Positions 44,060 to 52,771 of a stretch of DNA of 64,000 nt are shown in pieces. Source of the stretch: an uncultured Clostridia bacterium (GTDB lineage: Bacteria > Bacillota > Clostridia > TANB77 > CAG-508); assembly GCA_944386675.1 (NCBI GenBank), contig CALXBY010000004.1, positions 1 through 64,000 on the forward strand, written 5' to 3'. Position numbers and translations under genes: made by a program. The notes under the pieces are model-generated. The model saw only the letters and a program-made list of their open reading frames with translations. It did no database searches and was not told the origin of the DNA. Positions within the stretch are counted from its first letter, which is position 1; the number at the start of each line of letters is the position of its first letter.

Positions 44060-45760
44060 CTATTCCTCTTCTATTAACTCTAGATTTGCTTGTCTTTTTA
44101 TTTTACCAGTTGTTGTTTTAATTAATGGTTCTTCTGAAACAATAATTCCCCTTATTGCTTTATACTTCGGCATAACACTATTTACTTCTTTTATTTTTTC
44201 AGCTAACACTCTATAAATATCTTCTTTACTTTCTACCTTATATGCTTCTTTCATAATATCTTTATCAAATACAATTTTTACATGTATTTTAATATTATCT
44301 TTATCATCTGTTTGTTGTTTTCCAAAAATAAAAGATTCTTTTACGCCTTCAATTTTATTAACTAATCCTTCCATTTCCTCTGGATATATATTTTTACCAT
44401 TTTTTAAAACAATCACACTTTTTCTTCTTCCACAAATAAATATATAACCATCTTCATCAATTCTAGCTAGATCTCCTGTGTGAAACCATCCATCTTCCAT
44501 TACACTATCTGTTGCTTTTTTATTATTATAATATCCTAACATGACATTTGGACCTTTTACCACTAGTTCGCCTACACCATCATCAGCTTCATCAATTCTT
44601 GCTTGAACATGTGGAATTGGTCTTCCAATAGACCCTACTCTATGATATTCATTTGTTTCTATTCCAATAATTGGAGATGTTTCTGTTAATCCATAGGCTT
44701 GACATAAATTAATTCCCCAATTTCTAAATGTTTCGATTACCTCTTTATCTAATGCTGCAGCTCCACTAATAAATAACTTAATACATCCTCCATACATATC
44801 ATGAATTTCTTTAAAAGCCTTTTTCTTCTCTTCCATAGATTTATCTTTGTATTCTTGCATCAATTTTTTCGTTTCTTCTATTTTGTCTTCTTTTTGAATC
44901 ATTTTCCATATATTTTTATACATCATTTCATATATAGCAGGAACAAATGCAGCATACGTTATTTTATATTCATTTAAATTTTCCATTATATGTCTGATAC
45001 CATCACAAAAAGACCTCTCTGCTCCTACATATAATGAAACTAACATACCAACTGTACATTCATATACATGATGTAATGGTAAGAATGATAGGATTCTATC
45101 ATTTGAATCAACATCTACGACTGATGCATAATCCATTACATTTGAAACTAAATTCTTATGAGAAAGTGCAACAACTTTTGATTTTGATGTTGTTCCTGAT
45201 GTAAATAACATGATACGCATTTCTTCTGGATTTATCTTTGCATTGATATATTCTCTGTTTCCACTGTCTACCATCTCTTTTCCTTTTTCTATTAACTCTT
45301 TTTCAGAATATATTCCTTCATCATGAATATCTATATCCATAGAAATTAAATGTTTTAATTTATTTTTTTCGCTATATTTTATTTTTTTGATAGTTTCTTC
45401 ATATTTTTTAGAATAAAATATAGCTTCTACTTCTGATCTTTCTATTACTTCTTCTAATTCATTTGCTGGTAATGATTTATCCATTGGAACTACAATTCCT
45501 ACTCCACATACAACTGATAAATAGGCAAGTTCCCATTCATATCTATTCTCTCCAATAACACCTATTCTTTTTCCCTTTAAGCCTAAACTAATTAGTGCAG
45601 TTCCTAAATAGTTTATCATATCTCTTATTTCATTATGAGTATAGGTTTTATATTGCCCTTTTCCTATTTTTATTTTATATCCTGGTTTATCTCCATATAA
45701 CTCTCTTGTTTTATTTAACATATCTTTTAAGTCTGTTACTTCTAATATATCTTTTGCCAT
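44060..45760 (-). CDS. AMP-forming long-chain acyl-CoA synthetase, second copy
   Basis: A 566-residue ANL ligase paralogous to 20077-21822. Motifs: IMLFTSGTTSKSKVVALSHK, QAYGLTETSPIIGIETNEYH, GDLARIDEDGYIFICGRRKS and the C-terminal LIKTTTGKIKRQANLELIEE with catalytic Lys. Unlike the paralogue its C-terminus is normal. CGGAGGAAATAAAACT precedes the ATG. It lies between the two toxin loci. Confidence 0.92.
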   Translation of the reverse strand: MAKDILEVTDLKDMLNKTRELYGDKPGYKIKIGKGQYKTYTHNEIRDMINYLGTALISLGLKGKRIGVIGENRYEWELAYLSVVCGVGIVVPMDKSLPANELEEVIERSEVEAIFYSKKYEETIKKIKYSEKNKLKHLISMDIDIHDEGIYSEKELIEKGKEMVDSGNREYINAKINPEEMRIMLFTSGTTSKSKVVALSHKNLVSNVMDYASVVDVDSNDRILSFLPLHHVYECTVGMLVSLYVGAERSFCDGIRHIMENLNEYKITYAAFVPAIYEMMYKNIWKMIQKEDKIEETKKLMQEYKDKSMEEKKKAFKEIHDMYGGCIKLFISGAAALDKEVIETFRNWGINLCQAYGLTETSPIIGIETNEYHRVGSIGRPIPHVQARIDEADDGVGELVVKGPNVMLGYYNNKKATDSVMEDGWFHTGDLARIDEDGYIFICGRRKSVIVLKNGKNIYPEEMEGLVNKIEGVKESFIFGKQQTDDKDNIKIHVKIVFDKDIMKEAYKVESKEDIYRVLAEKIKEVNSVMPKYKAIRGIIVSEEPLIKTTTGKIKRQANLELIEEE

Positions 45761-45876
45761 AGTTTTATTTCCTCCGTATATTTATTACTTTTCATTTTTG
45801 GTATTTTTTCTTGCCTATAATAGATTAATATAGATATGAAAAAAAGTCAAATGTTATTGTTAATTTTAAGAAAAAA

Positions 45877-45910
45877 TGTCGCATCAACAAACGAACCTAA
45901 TGCGACACTA
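45877..45910 (-). terminator. Terminator before the acyl-CoA synthetase
   Basis: TGTCGCAT/ATGCGACA stem with a 15-nt loop then TTTTTTC on the minus strand, right after the Ig-like fragment's stop codon. Confidence 0.8.
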
Positions 45911-46075
45911 TAATTTAATCTCAAATTCATTTGAATATATATCCATATATCCATTATCATAAACTGGTTTTACTATTCTATATGTTCCATTAGATAATTT
46001 TCCATAATACTGTTCTATATCTAATTTTAAAGTTAATTGATTATCTTCATTTACTTCATAAGCTATATCAATCAT
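45908..46075 (-). pseudogene. Bacterial Ig-like domain C-terminal fragment
   Basis: An open frame of 55 codons reads IDIAYEVNEDNQLTLKLDIE, QYYGKLSNGTYRIVKPVYDN and ends EFEIKL. This is the end of a Big_14-type Ig-like domain (YGxLxxGxYRIVK motif). It overlaps the end of the preceding lipoprotein-like ORF in another frame, so the two are probably parts of one gene with sequence lost between them. Confidence 0.6.
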
Positions 46076-46433
46076 CGTCAACTTCTATTGTAACATTTTC
46101 TGGACTACGACTAAATTCTTCATTTGATTTTAAATTTTCTTCAAATGTATTTTCATACGCTTTTCTTTCTTCCTCAAAGTCATTATAGTCCATAGACCAA
46201 GTGCCAATCTTAATATCATCAAATCCTGCTAATGTATTGAAATCTATAACTTTATATCCAAGTCCAAAATATTCTATTGTTCCTCCATCATTCATAATTC
46301 CTGCTGGATTTTGTATACAAAATATTGGCTTTTTCTGTTTTTGCACTCTGTTATAATCTACTACAAAAAATATAATTCCTAAAATTACTATTACTCCTAT
46401 GATACTAAAACATATTTTTAATCCCTTTTTCAT
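46068..46433 (-). CDS. Secreted/membrane-anchored protein, probably truncated
   Basis: The 121-residue ORF has an N-terminal signal anchor (MKKGLKICFSIIGVIVILGI) and an extracellular part (CIQNPAGIMNDGGTIEYFGL, GYKVIDFNTLAGFDDIKIGT) found in clostridial exported proteins of unknown function that usually extend further. A frame change at 46070 leads into an Ig-like fragment. AGGGGGATTT precedes the ATG. Its start lies only 18 bp from the antitoxin promoter of copy 2. Confidence 0.6.
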   Translation of the reverse strand: MKKGLKICFSIIGVIVILGIIFFVVDYNRVQKQKKPIFCIQNPAGIMNDGGTIEYFGLGYKVIDFNTLAGFDDIKIGTWSMDYNDFEEERKAYENTFEENLKSNEEFSRSPENVTIEVDDD

Positions 46434-46450
46434 AAATCCCCCTATTTTCC

Positions 46451-46480
46451 TTGACTTTTTATTTATACATATATTATAAT
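46451..46480 (+). promoter_or_regulatory. Promoter of antitoxin-like RNA, copy 2
   Basis: TTGACT (46451-46456), 18 bp, TATAAT (46475-46480); hexamers and spacing equal copy 1 although the spacer sequence differs. Confidence 0.8.
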
Positions 46481-46486
46481 AAATAT

Positions 46487-46580
46487 AGGAAATGACAATT
46501 CCACAAACGTGGTTTTGCCGAATTTAGTTGTAAAAAACTCACACCTAACTCGCCAAAGTTTACAGATGTGAGCTTTTTTT
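46487..46580 (+). ncRNA. Putative antitoxin RNA (RNA II-like), type I TA copy 2
   Basis: A predicted RNA of about 94 nt. The 5' part is nearly identical to copy 1 (GGAAATGAC at 46488-46496, GTGGTTTTGCC at 46509-46519). The terminator stem is a different sequence but is still a hairpin with T-run, and its loop keeps TAACTCGCCA, comparable to TAGCTCGGCA in copy 1. Conservation of structure with diverged stem sequence supports a functional RNA whose specificity may differ from copy 1. Confidence 0.7.
46533..46580. terminator. Bidirectional terminator of copy 2
   Basis: CTCACA (46538-46543)/TGTGAG (46567-46572), with A-run on the left and seven T on the right, so both strands end in a U-run. It lies directly after the toxin stop codon. 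Confidence 0.8.
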
Positions 46581-46692
46581 ATTTATGTAGTTGCTTATCA
46601 ACCCAGTTCTTGTATAGAACTGTTGTCAAGGCAACGTTTAATGTTAAAGATAACATTAATGCTATTATTAAAAATAGTATTTCTTTAACCAT
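46579..46692 (-). CDS. Putative type I toxin peptide, copy 2 (37 residues)
   Basis: It reads MVKEILFLIIALMLSLTL, then NVALTTVLYKNWVDKQLHK, differing from copy 1 at residues 4 (V to E) and 24 (A to T). The ribosome site, the overlapping upstream ATG (MFMVKE) and the hairpin before it (TACGA, loop TTCT, TCGTA at 46711-46724) are kept; only the hairpin loop differs from copy 1. Too short for standard gene callers. Confidence 0.75.
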   Translation of the reverse strand: MVKEILFLIIALMLSLTLNVALTTVLYKNWVDKQLHK

Positions 46693-46773
46693 AAACATCA
46701 CCACCCTTCCTACGAAGAATCGTAAAATTGGTGGCAAAACCACATCTGCTAACTATCATTTCCTATGTTATTT

Positions 46774-46802
46774 ATTCTACAATATTCTTTTTATTTTGTC
46801 TA
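46774..46802 (-). promoter_or_regulatory. Promoter of toxin mRNA, copy 2
   Basis: TAGACA (46797-46802), 17 bp, TAGAAT (46774-46779). The leader carries GGAAATGA and GTGGTTTTGCC within 46733-46763. Homology to copy 1 continues about 60 bp further upstream. Confidence 0.75.
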
Positions 46803-46933
46803 CAAATTCCATTAAATTTATAGATATATTTTAACTTTCAAGACAAATCGCTATTTTTTATAAGAATTATAGTATAAAGAGAAGAAAATTTTCAATGATT
46901 ATCCGTCCTAGCTATTGTAATTTACTTTCACTT

Positions 46934-47461
46934 TTATATTTCATTAATTATTTTATCTAAACCAGAAAAATCAATAAAATCCACTTTTTTATTATAAGTT
47001 TCTATCATTGCTCTATTTTCCGCTGTTTGCTTTTCATTTGGTACATTTTTAACTGCATTATAAAGCAATTTCATCATAGTTTTGTGAACAAAATTTAATT
47101 TTGAATAATCAATTCCACCTCTTAAATGAAATATTTTTGCTTTTTCAAAAATTTCCTTTTGTATTTGACTTTTTATGTTATTCCTTATATTATTTATATT
47201 TTTTTCATCTGTAGGATCTGACAATCCAATTGTAACCAATATAATTGTTTTGTTTGATATCTTATTTAATTTTTTTAGTGTTTTAGTCATTCCTAATACT
47301 CCACCTGCATACAATCCGCCTAAATAAATAATCTTATCATAATTATTTATTTCTTTCACATTTTCAAAAGAAATTGCTTCTATATTAGTTCTTCTTGAAA
47401 GTTCTTTTGCATATTGTTTTGTTGTTCCATAATGAGAGCCATATATTATAATATTACTCAT
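46934..47461 (-). CDS. Flavodoxin-domain protein
   Basis: A 175-residue flavodoxin-like protein: NIIIYGSHYGTTKQYAKELS (FMN phosphate loop) and KIIYLGGLYAGGVLGMTKTL. The C-terminal helix region resembles protoporphyrinogen-oxidase-type flavodoxins (HemG-like), but a haem pathway is not evident. The start follows ACGGAGGTTGTT. Probable redox role. Confidence 0.85.
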   Translation of the reverse strand: MSNIIIYGSHYGTTKQYAKELSRRTNIEAISFENVKEINNYDKIIYLGGLYAGGVLGMTKTLKKLNKISNKTIILVTIGLSDPTDEKNINNIRNNIKSQIQKEIFEKAKIFHLRGGIDYSKLNFVHKTMMKLLYNAVKNVPNEKQTAENRAMIETYNKKVDFIDFSGLDKIINEI

Positions 47462-47483
47462 AACAACCTCCGTATTTTTATAT

Positions 47484-47639
47484 TTATTTTTTAAATACTA
47501 GAATTGCTTTTGCTCTTCCTGTAATTGACATGGTAACTAATTCATATCCATCTTGTAACATTTCATTTGCTTTTTCTTCTACTTTCTGAGCCATATCGTC
47601 TGCTTTTGGTGAATACTCTATAACAACTGTTTTATACAT
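47484..47639 (-). CDS. Small hypothetical protein, 51 residues
   Basis: MYKTVVIEYSPKADDMAQKV, ANEMLQDGYELVTMSITGRA, ending AILVFKK: an alpha/beta mini-protein resembling DUF4177-type small proteins. A strong TTAGGAGGTGGAAAA ribosome site precedes the ATG. It lies 22 bp upstream of the flavodoxin gene in the same direction. Confidence 0.75.
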   Translation of the reverse strand: MYKTVVIEYSPKADDMAQKVEEKANEMLQDGYELVTMSITGRAKAILVFKK

Positions 47640-47686
47640 TTTTCCACCTCCTAACCTATTACAAATTGTAATTTAATTTTCTTCTT

Positions 47687-48340
47687 TTATATATACTTTT
47701 TTATTATATTGTATATCTTTTCACTATGAACTATATAACTACTATGATTTTCTTTAGGTACTATTTCTAATGTACTATTTTTTATATTATCTGCAATTAA
47801 TCTAGTATGCTCTTCTTTTATAATATCTTTTTCTCCTGCTAAAACATAAGTAGGAATTTCTATTTTTCCTAGGTCTTGTATTGTTATATTAGGTTCTTGT
47901 ATCATCATTTTTAGTATCTTATTTCTAGTAAAAAAATAAACTATTTTTGCTAATATAAGCATAGATTTAGGCACTTCATTTGGATTTAAATTAGCTCCAC
48001 TTATGATTAGTTTAGATAATAATTTTGGCTCTTTTATTGCAATTAATAATCCTATTATACCACCATCACTAAATCCATAAAATATAGGTTTATTTATTTT
48101 CAATTTTTTTATAAACTCAATCATGTCTTCAGCCATCAAATTATATGATATTTTTTCTGTTTTTTCACTCTTTCCGTGACATCTACTGTCAATAGCATAT
48201 ACTTTATAATTATCTTTTAGCTTATTTATTAGCACATCAAATATTTGATGTGTTTCACCATTTCCATGTACTAATATAATTGGCATTCCATTCCCATAGA
48301 TTTCATAATATAAATTCACATTATTTGCATTAATATACAT
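47687..48340 (-). CDS. Alpha/beta hydrolase
   Basis: A 217-residue hydrolase: IILVHGNGETHQIFD (oxyanion region), nucleophile elbow YGFSDGG (Ser near residue 91), acid in YVLAGEKDIIKEEH and His in PKENHSSYIVHSEK. Substrate unknown; the size fits small esterases. It appears to be its own unit. Confidence 0.88.
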   Translation of the reverse strand: MYINANNVNLYYEIYGNGMPIILVHGNGETHQIFDVLINKLKDNYKVYAIDSRCHGKSEKTEKISYNLMAEDMIEFIKKLKINKPIFYGFSDGGIIGLLIAIKEPKLLSKLIISGANLNPNEVPKSMLILAKIVYFFTRNKILKMMIQEPNITIQDLGKIEIPTYVLAGEKDIIKEEHTRLIADNIKNSTLEIVPKENHSSYIVHSEKIYNIIKKYI

Positions 48341-48470
48341 TCTAATCTCCTCTACAAATTACCAAATTAATATTTGTCATTATACTATCATAAAAAAGAG
48401 AATTATTCTACACTATACATATAAAATAATTCTCTTAACATTTTTCTTATATTTTATTTTTATTCTGGTT

Positions 48471-49403
48471 TTATATAAAACTGATTTGTTCATTTGCTAT
48501 CTTCCAACTTTTCTGTTTTGCTTCTGTAATTTTATCTCCTGGTTCACTTCTTCCTATTAAAAATGGAGAATTGTCATCATGCTTCTTCATATTTTCTATT
48601 GCAAATTGCTTATTGGCATTTGCATAACAATATTTGCATAAATGTCCACAAGTATTGTATGCTCCTATGTCATTCCCCATTAAGCAATTACACTCTTGTC
48701 TTAAATTTTTTCTTTTTGGTGGTTGTAAAGTATTGTTTATAGCTTTTTCAATAATCTCTTGACTCATACAACCATTACATTGTAATCCATATTGTGATAA
48801 ATATGTTTTTTCACAGCAAGCATGAATGACCATCTCGTTTTCTTTTCCGATTTTGCTAAATGCTTTTGCAATTTCCATTTGCTCTTCTTTTGTTGGCGTC
48901 TTTATGTCTGGGGCATTTCTTTTTACTTTTTCATATACATCTAAAAAGCTAATCGTACAATTATGTGTATAGCCTTTTAATTCTTTTGCCATTTTTTCAA
49001 AACATTCTATATGTTTACTAACATCAAATCCATTTCCTATAAATATAGGGTCATATCTCCAACCAATAGAATCTACACCAATATGATTTGATAATTTTTT
49101 AAAACCTTCAATTACTTTTGGTTTATCTGGTACATTTGGCTCAATATCTTTTCCGTAAGGGGTAATGGTTACAAACCAGTATTGTTTATACATATCTAAT
49201 TCATCTAAATAGGTAAGCATTGGCTCTGGATTTTTTGTACAAAATGCTAAACAATCTACAACCTCTGGCGATAAATTGTATTTTGTTACTTGATTTGGAT
49301 TATATGGATTTCTTACTAATACATATCCTTCTCGTATTCTATTCATAAGCCATTTGGCATAAAATGCTGGTATATCTGTTCTACACCCTGTATTTATAAT
49401 CAT
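48471..49403 (-). CDS. DUF1848 family protein
   Basis: A 310-residue member of DUF1848, a radical-SAM-related family (SplB-like) found in anaerobes. It opens with INTGCRTDIPAFYAKWLMNR and has Cys clusters CCEKTYLSQYGLQCNGCMS and C-terminal CNCLMGNDIGAYNTCGHLCK then YCYAN, likely iron-sulfur ligands. Function unproven. It overlaps the next upstream gene's stop by 4 bp. Confidence 0.85.
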   Translation of the reverse strand: MIINTGCRTDIPAFYAKWLMNRIREGYVLVRNPYNPNQVTKYNLSPEVVDCLAFCTKNPEPMLTYLDELDMYKQYWFVTITPYGKDIEPNVPDKPKVIEGFKKLSNHIGVDSIGWRYDPIFIGNGFDVSKHIECFEKMAKELKGYTHNCTISFLDVYEKVKRNAPDIKTPTKEEQMEIAKAFSKIGKENEMVIHACCEKTYLSQYGLQCNGCMSQEIIEKAINNTLQPPKRKNLRQECNCLMGNDIGAYNTCGHLCKYCYANANKQFAIENMKKHDDNSPFLIGRSEPGDKITEAKQKSWKIANEQISFI

Positions 49404-49879
49404 AATGATTTCTCCTTTAAATCTTCTATCATTTGCTTATCTAATAAATCAATATCATTAGCTATTTTCTTTCTCATTCCATTTATACAAATACATAAAA
49501 TGATTATAATAGTATCTACAGCAATGTAATATCCCGCTTTACTATACCCTTTTTCCTCTATATAATTTTTTAAATTATATAAATTATCATCAGAGAGTTC
49601 AATTTCTTCACCATTTTGATAATATAATGTAAATTCATAGTTATTAAAATCCATAAAAAATTGTATTTTTTTCAATTGATTTATATCATATGTTTCATCA
49701 TAATATTCACTGGTTTTTAACATATTTTCTATGAATTCTTTATTATTGTCATTTACATTTACAATACTTCTTCCTAATCCGCTAAATATATGATATCCAT
49801 TATAGATTATCATTATAATTCCTATAGCAATGACTAGCATTAGCAATAATTCAAAAAACACAAATAATTTCCTTTTCAT
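49400..49879 (-). CDS. Hypothetical membrane protein
   Basis: A 159-residue protein with an N-terminal helix (6-28), an extracytoplasmic acidic domain (about 30-112) and a second helix (115-135) with a cytoplasmic basic/acidic tail. No known family is recognised. It is coupled (4-bp overlap) to the DUF1848 gene downstream. Confidence 0.6.
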   Translation of the reverse strand: MKRKLFVFFELLLMLVIAIGIIMIIYNGYHIFSGLGRSIVNVNDNNKEFIENMLKTSEYYDETYDINQLKKIQFFMDFNNYEFTLYYQNGEEIELSDDNLYNLKNYIEEKGYSKAGYYIAVDTIIIILCICINGMRKKIANDIDLLDKQMIEDLKEKSL

Positions 49880-49931
49880 ATAAAACCCCTAAATTTTTTT
49901 GCATCATTTTATAATTCTCTATTCTTAAAAT

Positions 49932-51365
49932 TTATATTTGCTTTTGGTTCAATAATTTGTTTTTCAAATCATATAGTTTTTGAGATAAGTCCACATAATA
50001 TTTTTGTGGATTATTCAATCTTTTTACTTCTTCCCAAATGGTATCTAATTGCTTTTTGGAATATTCTACAATCTCATTTAAAGTTGGTTGTTTATATACT
50101 AGCTTTCCATTTTCAAATATTTTTTCTTGTAATTCTTTGACATAGTAATTATTTAGTTTCTTTCTTTTCCAAGTATTGTATTGGTCAAAAATTTCAAATT
50201 CTCCTTGTGGTTCTTTTTCGTCTTTTAACATAATAATATCTGCTAAAGCATAATTCGTTTCTTTAGAATAAAAACGATATACCTTTTTAAAACTTGGATT
50301 TGTGATTTTTTCTACATTTTCACTAATTTTGATTTTTGGTATAATTTGTCCATCTTTTTCTATTGCTGCTAATTTATATACACCACCAAATACAGAATCA
50401 CTTTTAGCTGTAATCAAATTTTCACCTACACCAAATAAATCTATCTTAGCATCTTGTTCTATTAAAGAACTAATTAAATTCTCATCCAATGAATTTGTTG
50501 CACATATTTTACAATCTGGATAACCTGCCTCATCTAATATCTTTCTAACTTCTTTAGATAGATAAGCTAAATCTCCACTATCTAATCTAACCGCAACTGG
50601 TCTAATTCCTTGTGGCTTTAAGACTTCATCAAATACTTTTATTGCATTTGGTAATCCACTTTGTAATGTATGATATGTATCTATTAGAAATGTACAATTA
50701 TTAGGATATAATTCTGCATATGTTTTAAAAGCTTCATATTCACTATCAAAACTTTGTATCCAGCTATGTGCCATTGTTCCACTTGCGGGAACATTAAATT
50801 TTTGGCTAGCTGCTGTACAAGATGTTCCCACTGCACCTCCTATAATAGCTGCTCTAGCCCCATATATTGCTGCTGACACTCCATGTGCTCTTCTGGCTCC
50901 AAATTCCATCACTGGCTTTCCTTGTGCTGACCTTACAATTCTTGCTGTCTTTGTTGCAATTAAGCTTTGATGATTTACCATTAACAATAGCATCGTTTCT
51001 AAAAGTTGTGCTTCACTAACTGGTGCTTTTACAGTTATTAATGGTTCATTTGGAAATACCACTGTTCCTTCTGGTATTGCCCAAATATCTCCCATAAATT
51101 TAAAATTTTTTAAGTAGTTTAGATATTCTTCTGAAAACATATTTTGCTCTCTTAAATACTCTATATCCTCTTCATCAAATTTTAAATTTTGTATAAATTC
51201 TATAATTTGTTCCAATCCTGCTACAATCGCATATCCTCCACCGTCTGGAACTTTTCTAAAAAATACATCAAAATATGCGACATCATTCTTATTTTTTGAA
51301 AAATATCCATTTGACATTGTAAATTCATAAAAATCTGCTACTAATTCCAATTTTTCTTGATTCAT
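49932..51365 (-). CDS. pncB: Nicotinate phosphoribosyltransferase
   Basis: A 477-residue enzyme that converts nicotinate, ATP and PRPP to nicotinate mononucleotide, the entry of NAD salvage. Motifs: ADFYEFTMSNGYF, EFGARRAHGVSAAIYGARAA, MAHSWIQSFDSEYEAF and VRLDSGDLAYLSKEVRK. The start 51365 follows AGGAAGGAGAAAAAT. With nadD and nadE elsewhere in the window this completes the nicotinate branch. Confidence 0.95.
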   Translation of the reverse strand: MNQEKLELVADFYEFTMSNGYFSKNKNDVAYFDVFFRKVPDGGGYAIVAGLEQIIEFIQNLKFDEEDIEYLREQNMFSEEYLNYLKNFKFMGDIWAIPEGTVVFPNEPLITVKAPVSEAQLLETMLLLMVNHQSLIATKTARIVRSAQGKPVMEFGARRAHGVSAAIYGARAAIIGGAVGTSCTAASQKFNVPASGTMAHSWIQSFDSEYEAFKTYAELYPNNCTFLIDTYHTLQSGLPNAIKVFDEVLKPQGIRPVAVRLDSGDLAYLSKEVRKILDEAGYPDCKICATNSLDENLISSLIEQDAKIDLFGVGENLITAKSDSVFGGVYKLAAIEKDGQIIPKIKISENVEKITNPSFKKVYRFYSKETNYALADIIMLKDEKEPQGEFEIFDQYNTWKRKKLNNYYVKELQEKIFENGKLVYKQPTLNEIVEYSKKQLDTIWEEVKRLNNPQKYYVDLSQKLYDLKNKLLNQKQI

Positions 51366-51504
51366 ATTTTTCTCCTTCCTATTTTCATTTACTATCACCT
51401 ACAATTTCATATGCGATTTCAAAACTTTTATATTATCATACTACAAAAAAGAAAATTATTCTATACAAAATTTGTATAAAATAATTTTCTTTAACTTCTT
51501 TTTA

Positions 51505-52395
51505 TTAATTATCTTCTGTCATCACATATTCTGTTGCATCTGGTTCTTGCATATCTTCATCTGAAACAGTGTTAAAGGAATATTCATATTGCATTTTATA
51601 GAACTCTGTATTTCCTTCATTTGTCAAAAGTTCCTGAATTACTTGTAATACCAAACCTGTTTCCTTTTCTATATAAATTTCAGATTTTGCTTCTGATTTA
51701 CCAAATTGTGCACTAAAAACATAACATTCTCTTTCATCAACATTTCCTGTTGTTATTTTATATGCCGTACTTATCAAAAATGTATCTTCTAACGAATCCA
51801 AATATAAGATATTATCAATTGGTGATATATAGGAATACTTATTCTCTTCTGATTGTATTTCTAAAGTTTTCCCATCCACATTTTCTGTAAATACTTTACT
51901 TTGATCTGGATATATATATTGCACTATTCTATAATTTTCCACAAAATTTTCCATCGTAAGTTTCTCTATATTATCTTTACAATAATATTCTCGAGTTTCT
52001 ACTAATGAAGATTCATCATATTGTGATGTTTTTACATATACATTCTCATCATTTTGCTCATATGTTTTAAACCTATTGTGTAATGATGTTAATATTATCA
52101 TATTTCTTCCTGGAAAAGCAACAAACAATATAACCAAAATCAGTATACTAGATAACAAACTTAATTTTAATATTCTTAATTTATGATTATATTTTTTTAT
52201 GTATTTTACTTTCTTTTTTTCTTTTTGGCTATCTTCTTCCGGAAGTTCTTTTTGCATAATGTCTAAAATTTTTTTACATTCTTTACACTCATTAATATGT
52301 TCCTCTATATATGCATTTGTTTCTTTGCTTGTTAGTTTGTCAATATAATTTGGTAATAAATCTTGAACAATTTTGCAATCATTTTTCTTTTTCAT
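51505..52395 (-). CDS. Anti-sigma factor with zinc-finger (zf-HC2) and sensor domain
   Basis: A 296-residue anti-sigma factor. The N-terminal zinc motif is CKIVQDLLPNYIDKLTSKET with HINECKECKKI. A single membrane helix (about 74-95) and a large extracellular domain follow, which resembles outer-membrane-lipoprotein-like sensors. It lies directly after, and overlaps, a sigma gene that has lost its middle, so it may now have no partner. Start 52395 or 52401, both within AAAGGAGGGGAATGAAAATG. Confidence 0.85.
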   Translation of the reverse strand: MKKKNDCKIVQDLLPNYIDKLTSKETNAYIEEHINECKECKKILDIMQKELPEEDSQKEKKKVKYIKKYNHKLRILKLSLLSSILILVILFVAFPGRNMIILTSLHNRFKTYEQNDENVYVKTSQYDESSLVETREYYCKDNIEKLTMENFVENYRIVQYIYPDQSKVFTENVDGKTLEIQSEENKYSYISPIDNILYLDSLEDTFLISTAYKITTGNVDERECYVFSAQFGKSEAKSEIYIEKETGLVLQVIQELLTNEGNTEFYKMQYEYSFNTVSDEDMQEPDATEYVMTEDN

Positions 52396-52611
52396 TTTCA
52401 TTCCCCTCCTTTAATTTCTGTTTTCCTCTATAAAAAGTCACTCTTGCCCAGTTTTCTGTTTGATTTAAAATCATTCCTATTTCTTTAAATGATAGTTCTC
52501 CAGTAATTCTTGTGTTAATTCCTCAGAGACATCTCTATTGTGTGTTAAACAGAATAAATATTTATATACTGTTTCAAAATATTCTTCATATATTTGCTCC
52601 ATATCCTGCAT
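52379..52611 (-). pseudogene. ECF sigma factor gutted by internal deletion
   Basis: The 5' part reads MQDMEQIYEEYFETVYKYLF and CLTHNRDVSEELTQE (region 2). The 3' part, in another frame, reads ITGELSFKEIGMILNQTENW and ARVTFYRGKQKLKEG (region 4). About 100 codons between them are missing, with a frame change at about 52503. The upstream ribosome site (GGGGGATAAAGTT) and a promoter-like TGTAAC-N16-CGCC (52636-52661) remain. Confidence 0.8.
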
Positions 52612-52635
52612 AACTTTATCCCCCTTTGTATATAT

Positions 52636-52661
52636 GGCGTACAAGTTTCTTTTTTGTTACA
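52636..52661 (-). promoter_or_regulatory. Candidate ECF autoregulatory promoter
   Basis: TGTAAC (52656-52661), 16 bp, CGCC (52636-52639), upstream of the damaged sigma gene; the AAC-N16-CG layout equals the other ECF promoters in the window. Confidence 0.45.
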
Positions 52662-52738
52662 ATTTTTTCAATTAATTTATATCACTTTCATATAAAATTA
52701 TCAATCCATTAAACTTTCTATGATATATTTACCTCCCA

Positions 52739-52764
52739 AACAAAAACGCCCCAAAGGGCGTTTC
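52739..52764 (-). terminator. Terminator of carAB
   Basis: AAACGCCC-TTTG-GGGCGTTT hairpin followed by TTGTTTGGG on the minus strand, 10 bp after the carB stop. Confidence 0.85.
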
Positions 52765-52771
52765 TTATAAT

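Noticed and set aside
46568..46834. Plus-strand ORF of 88 codons across toxin copy 2
   Set aside because: It is antisense to the toxin ORF and its promoter, begins inside the terminator hairpin, and the equivalent frame is not kept at copy 1.
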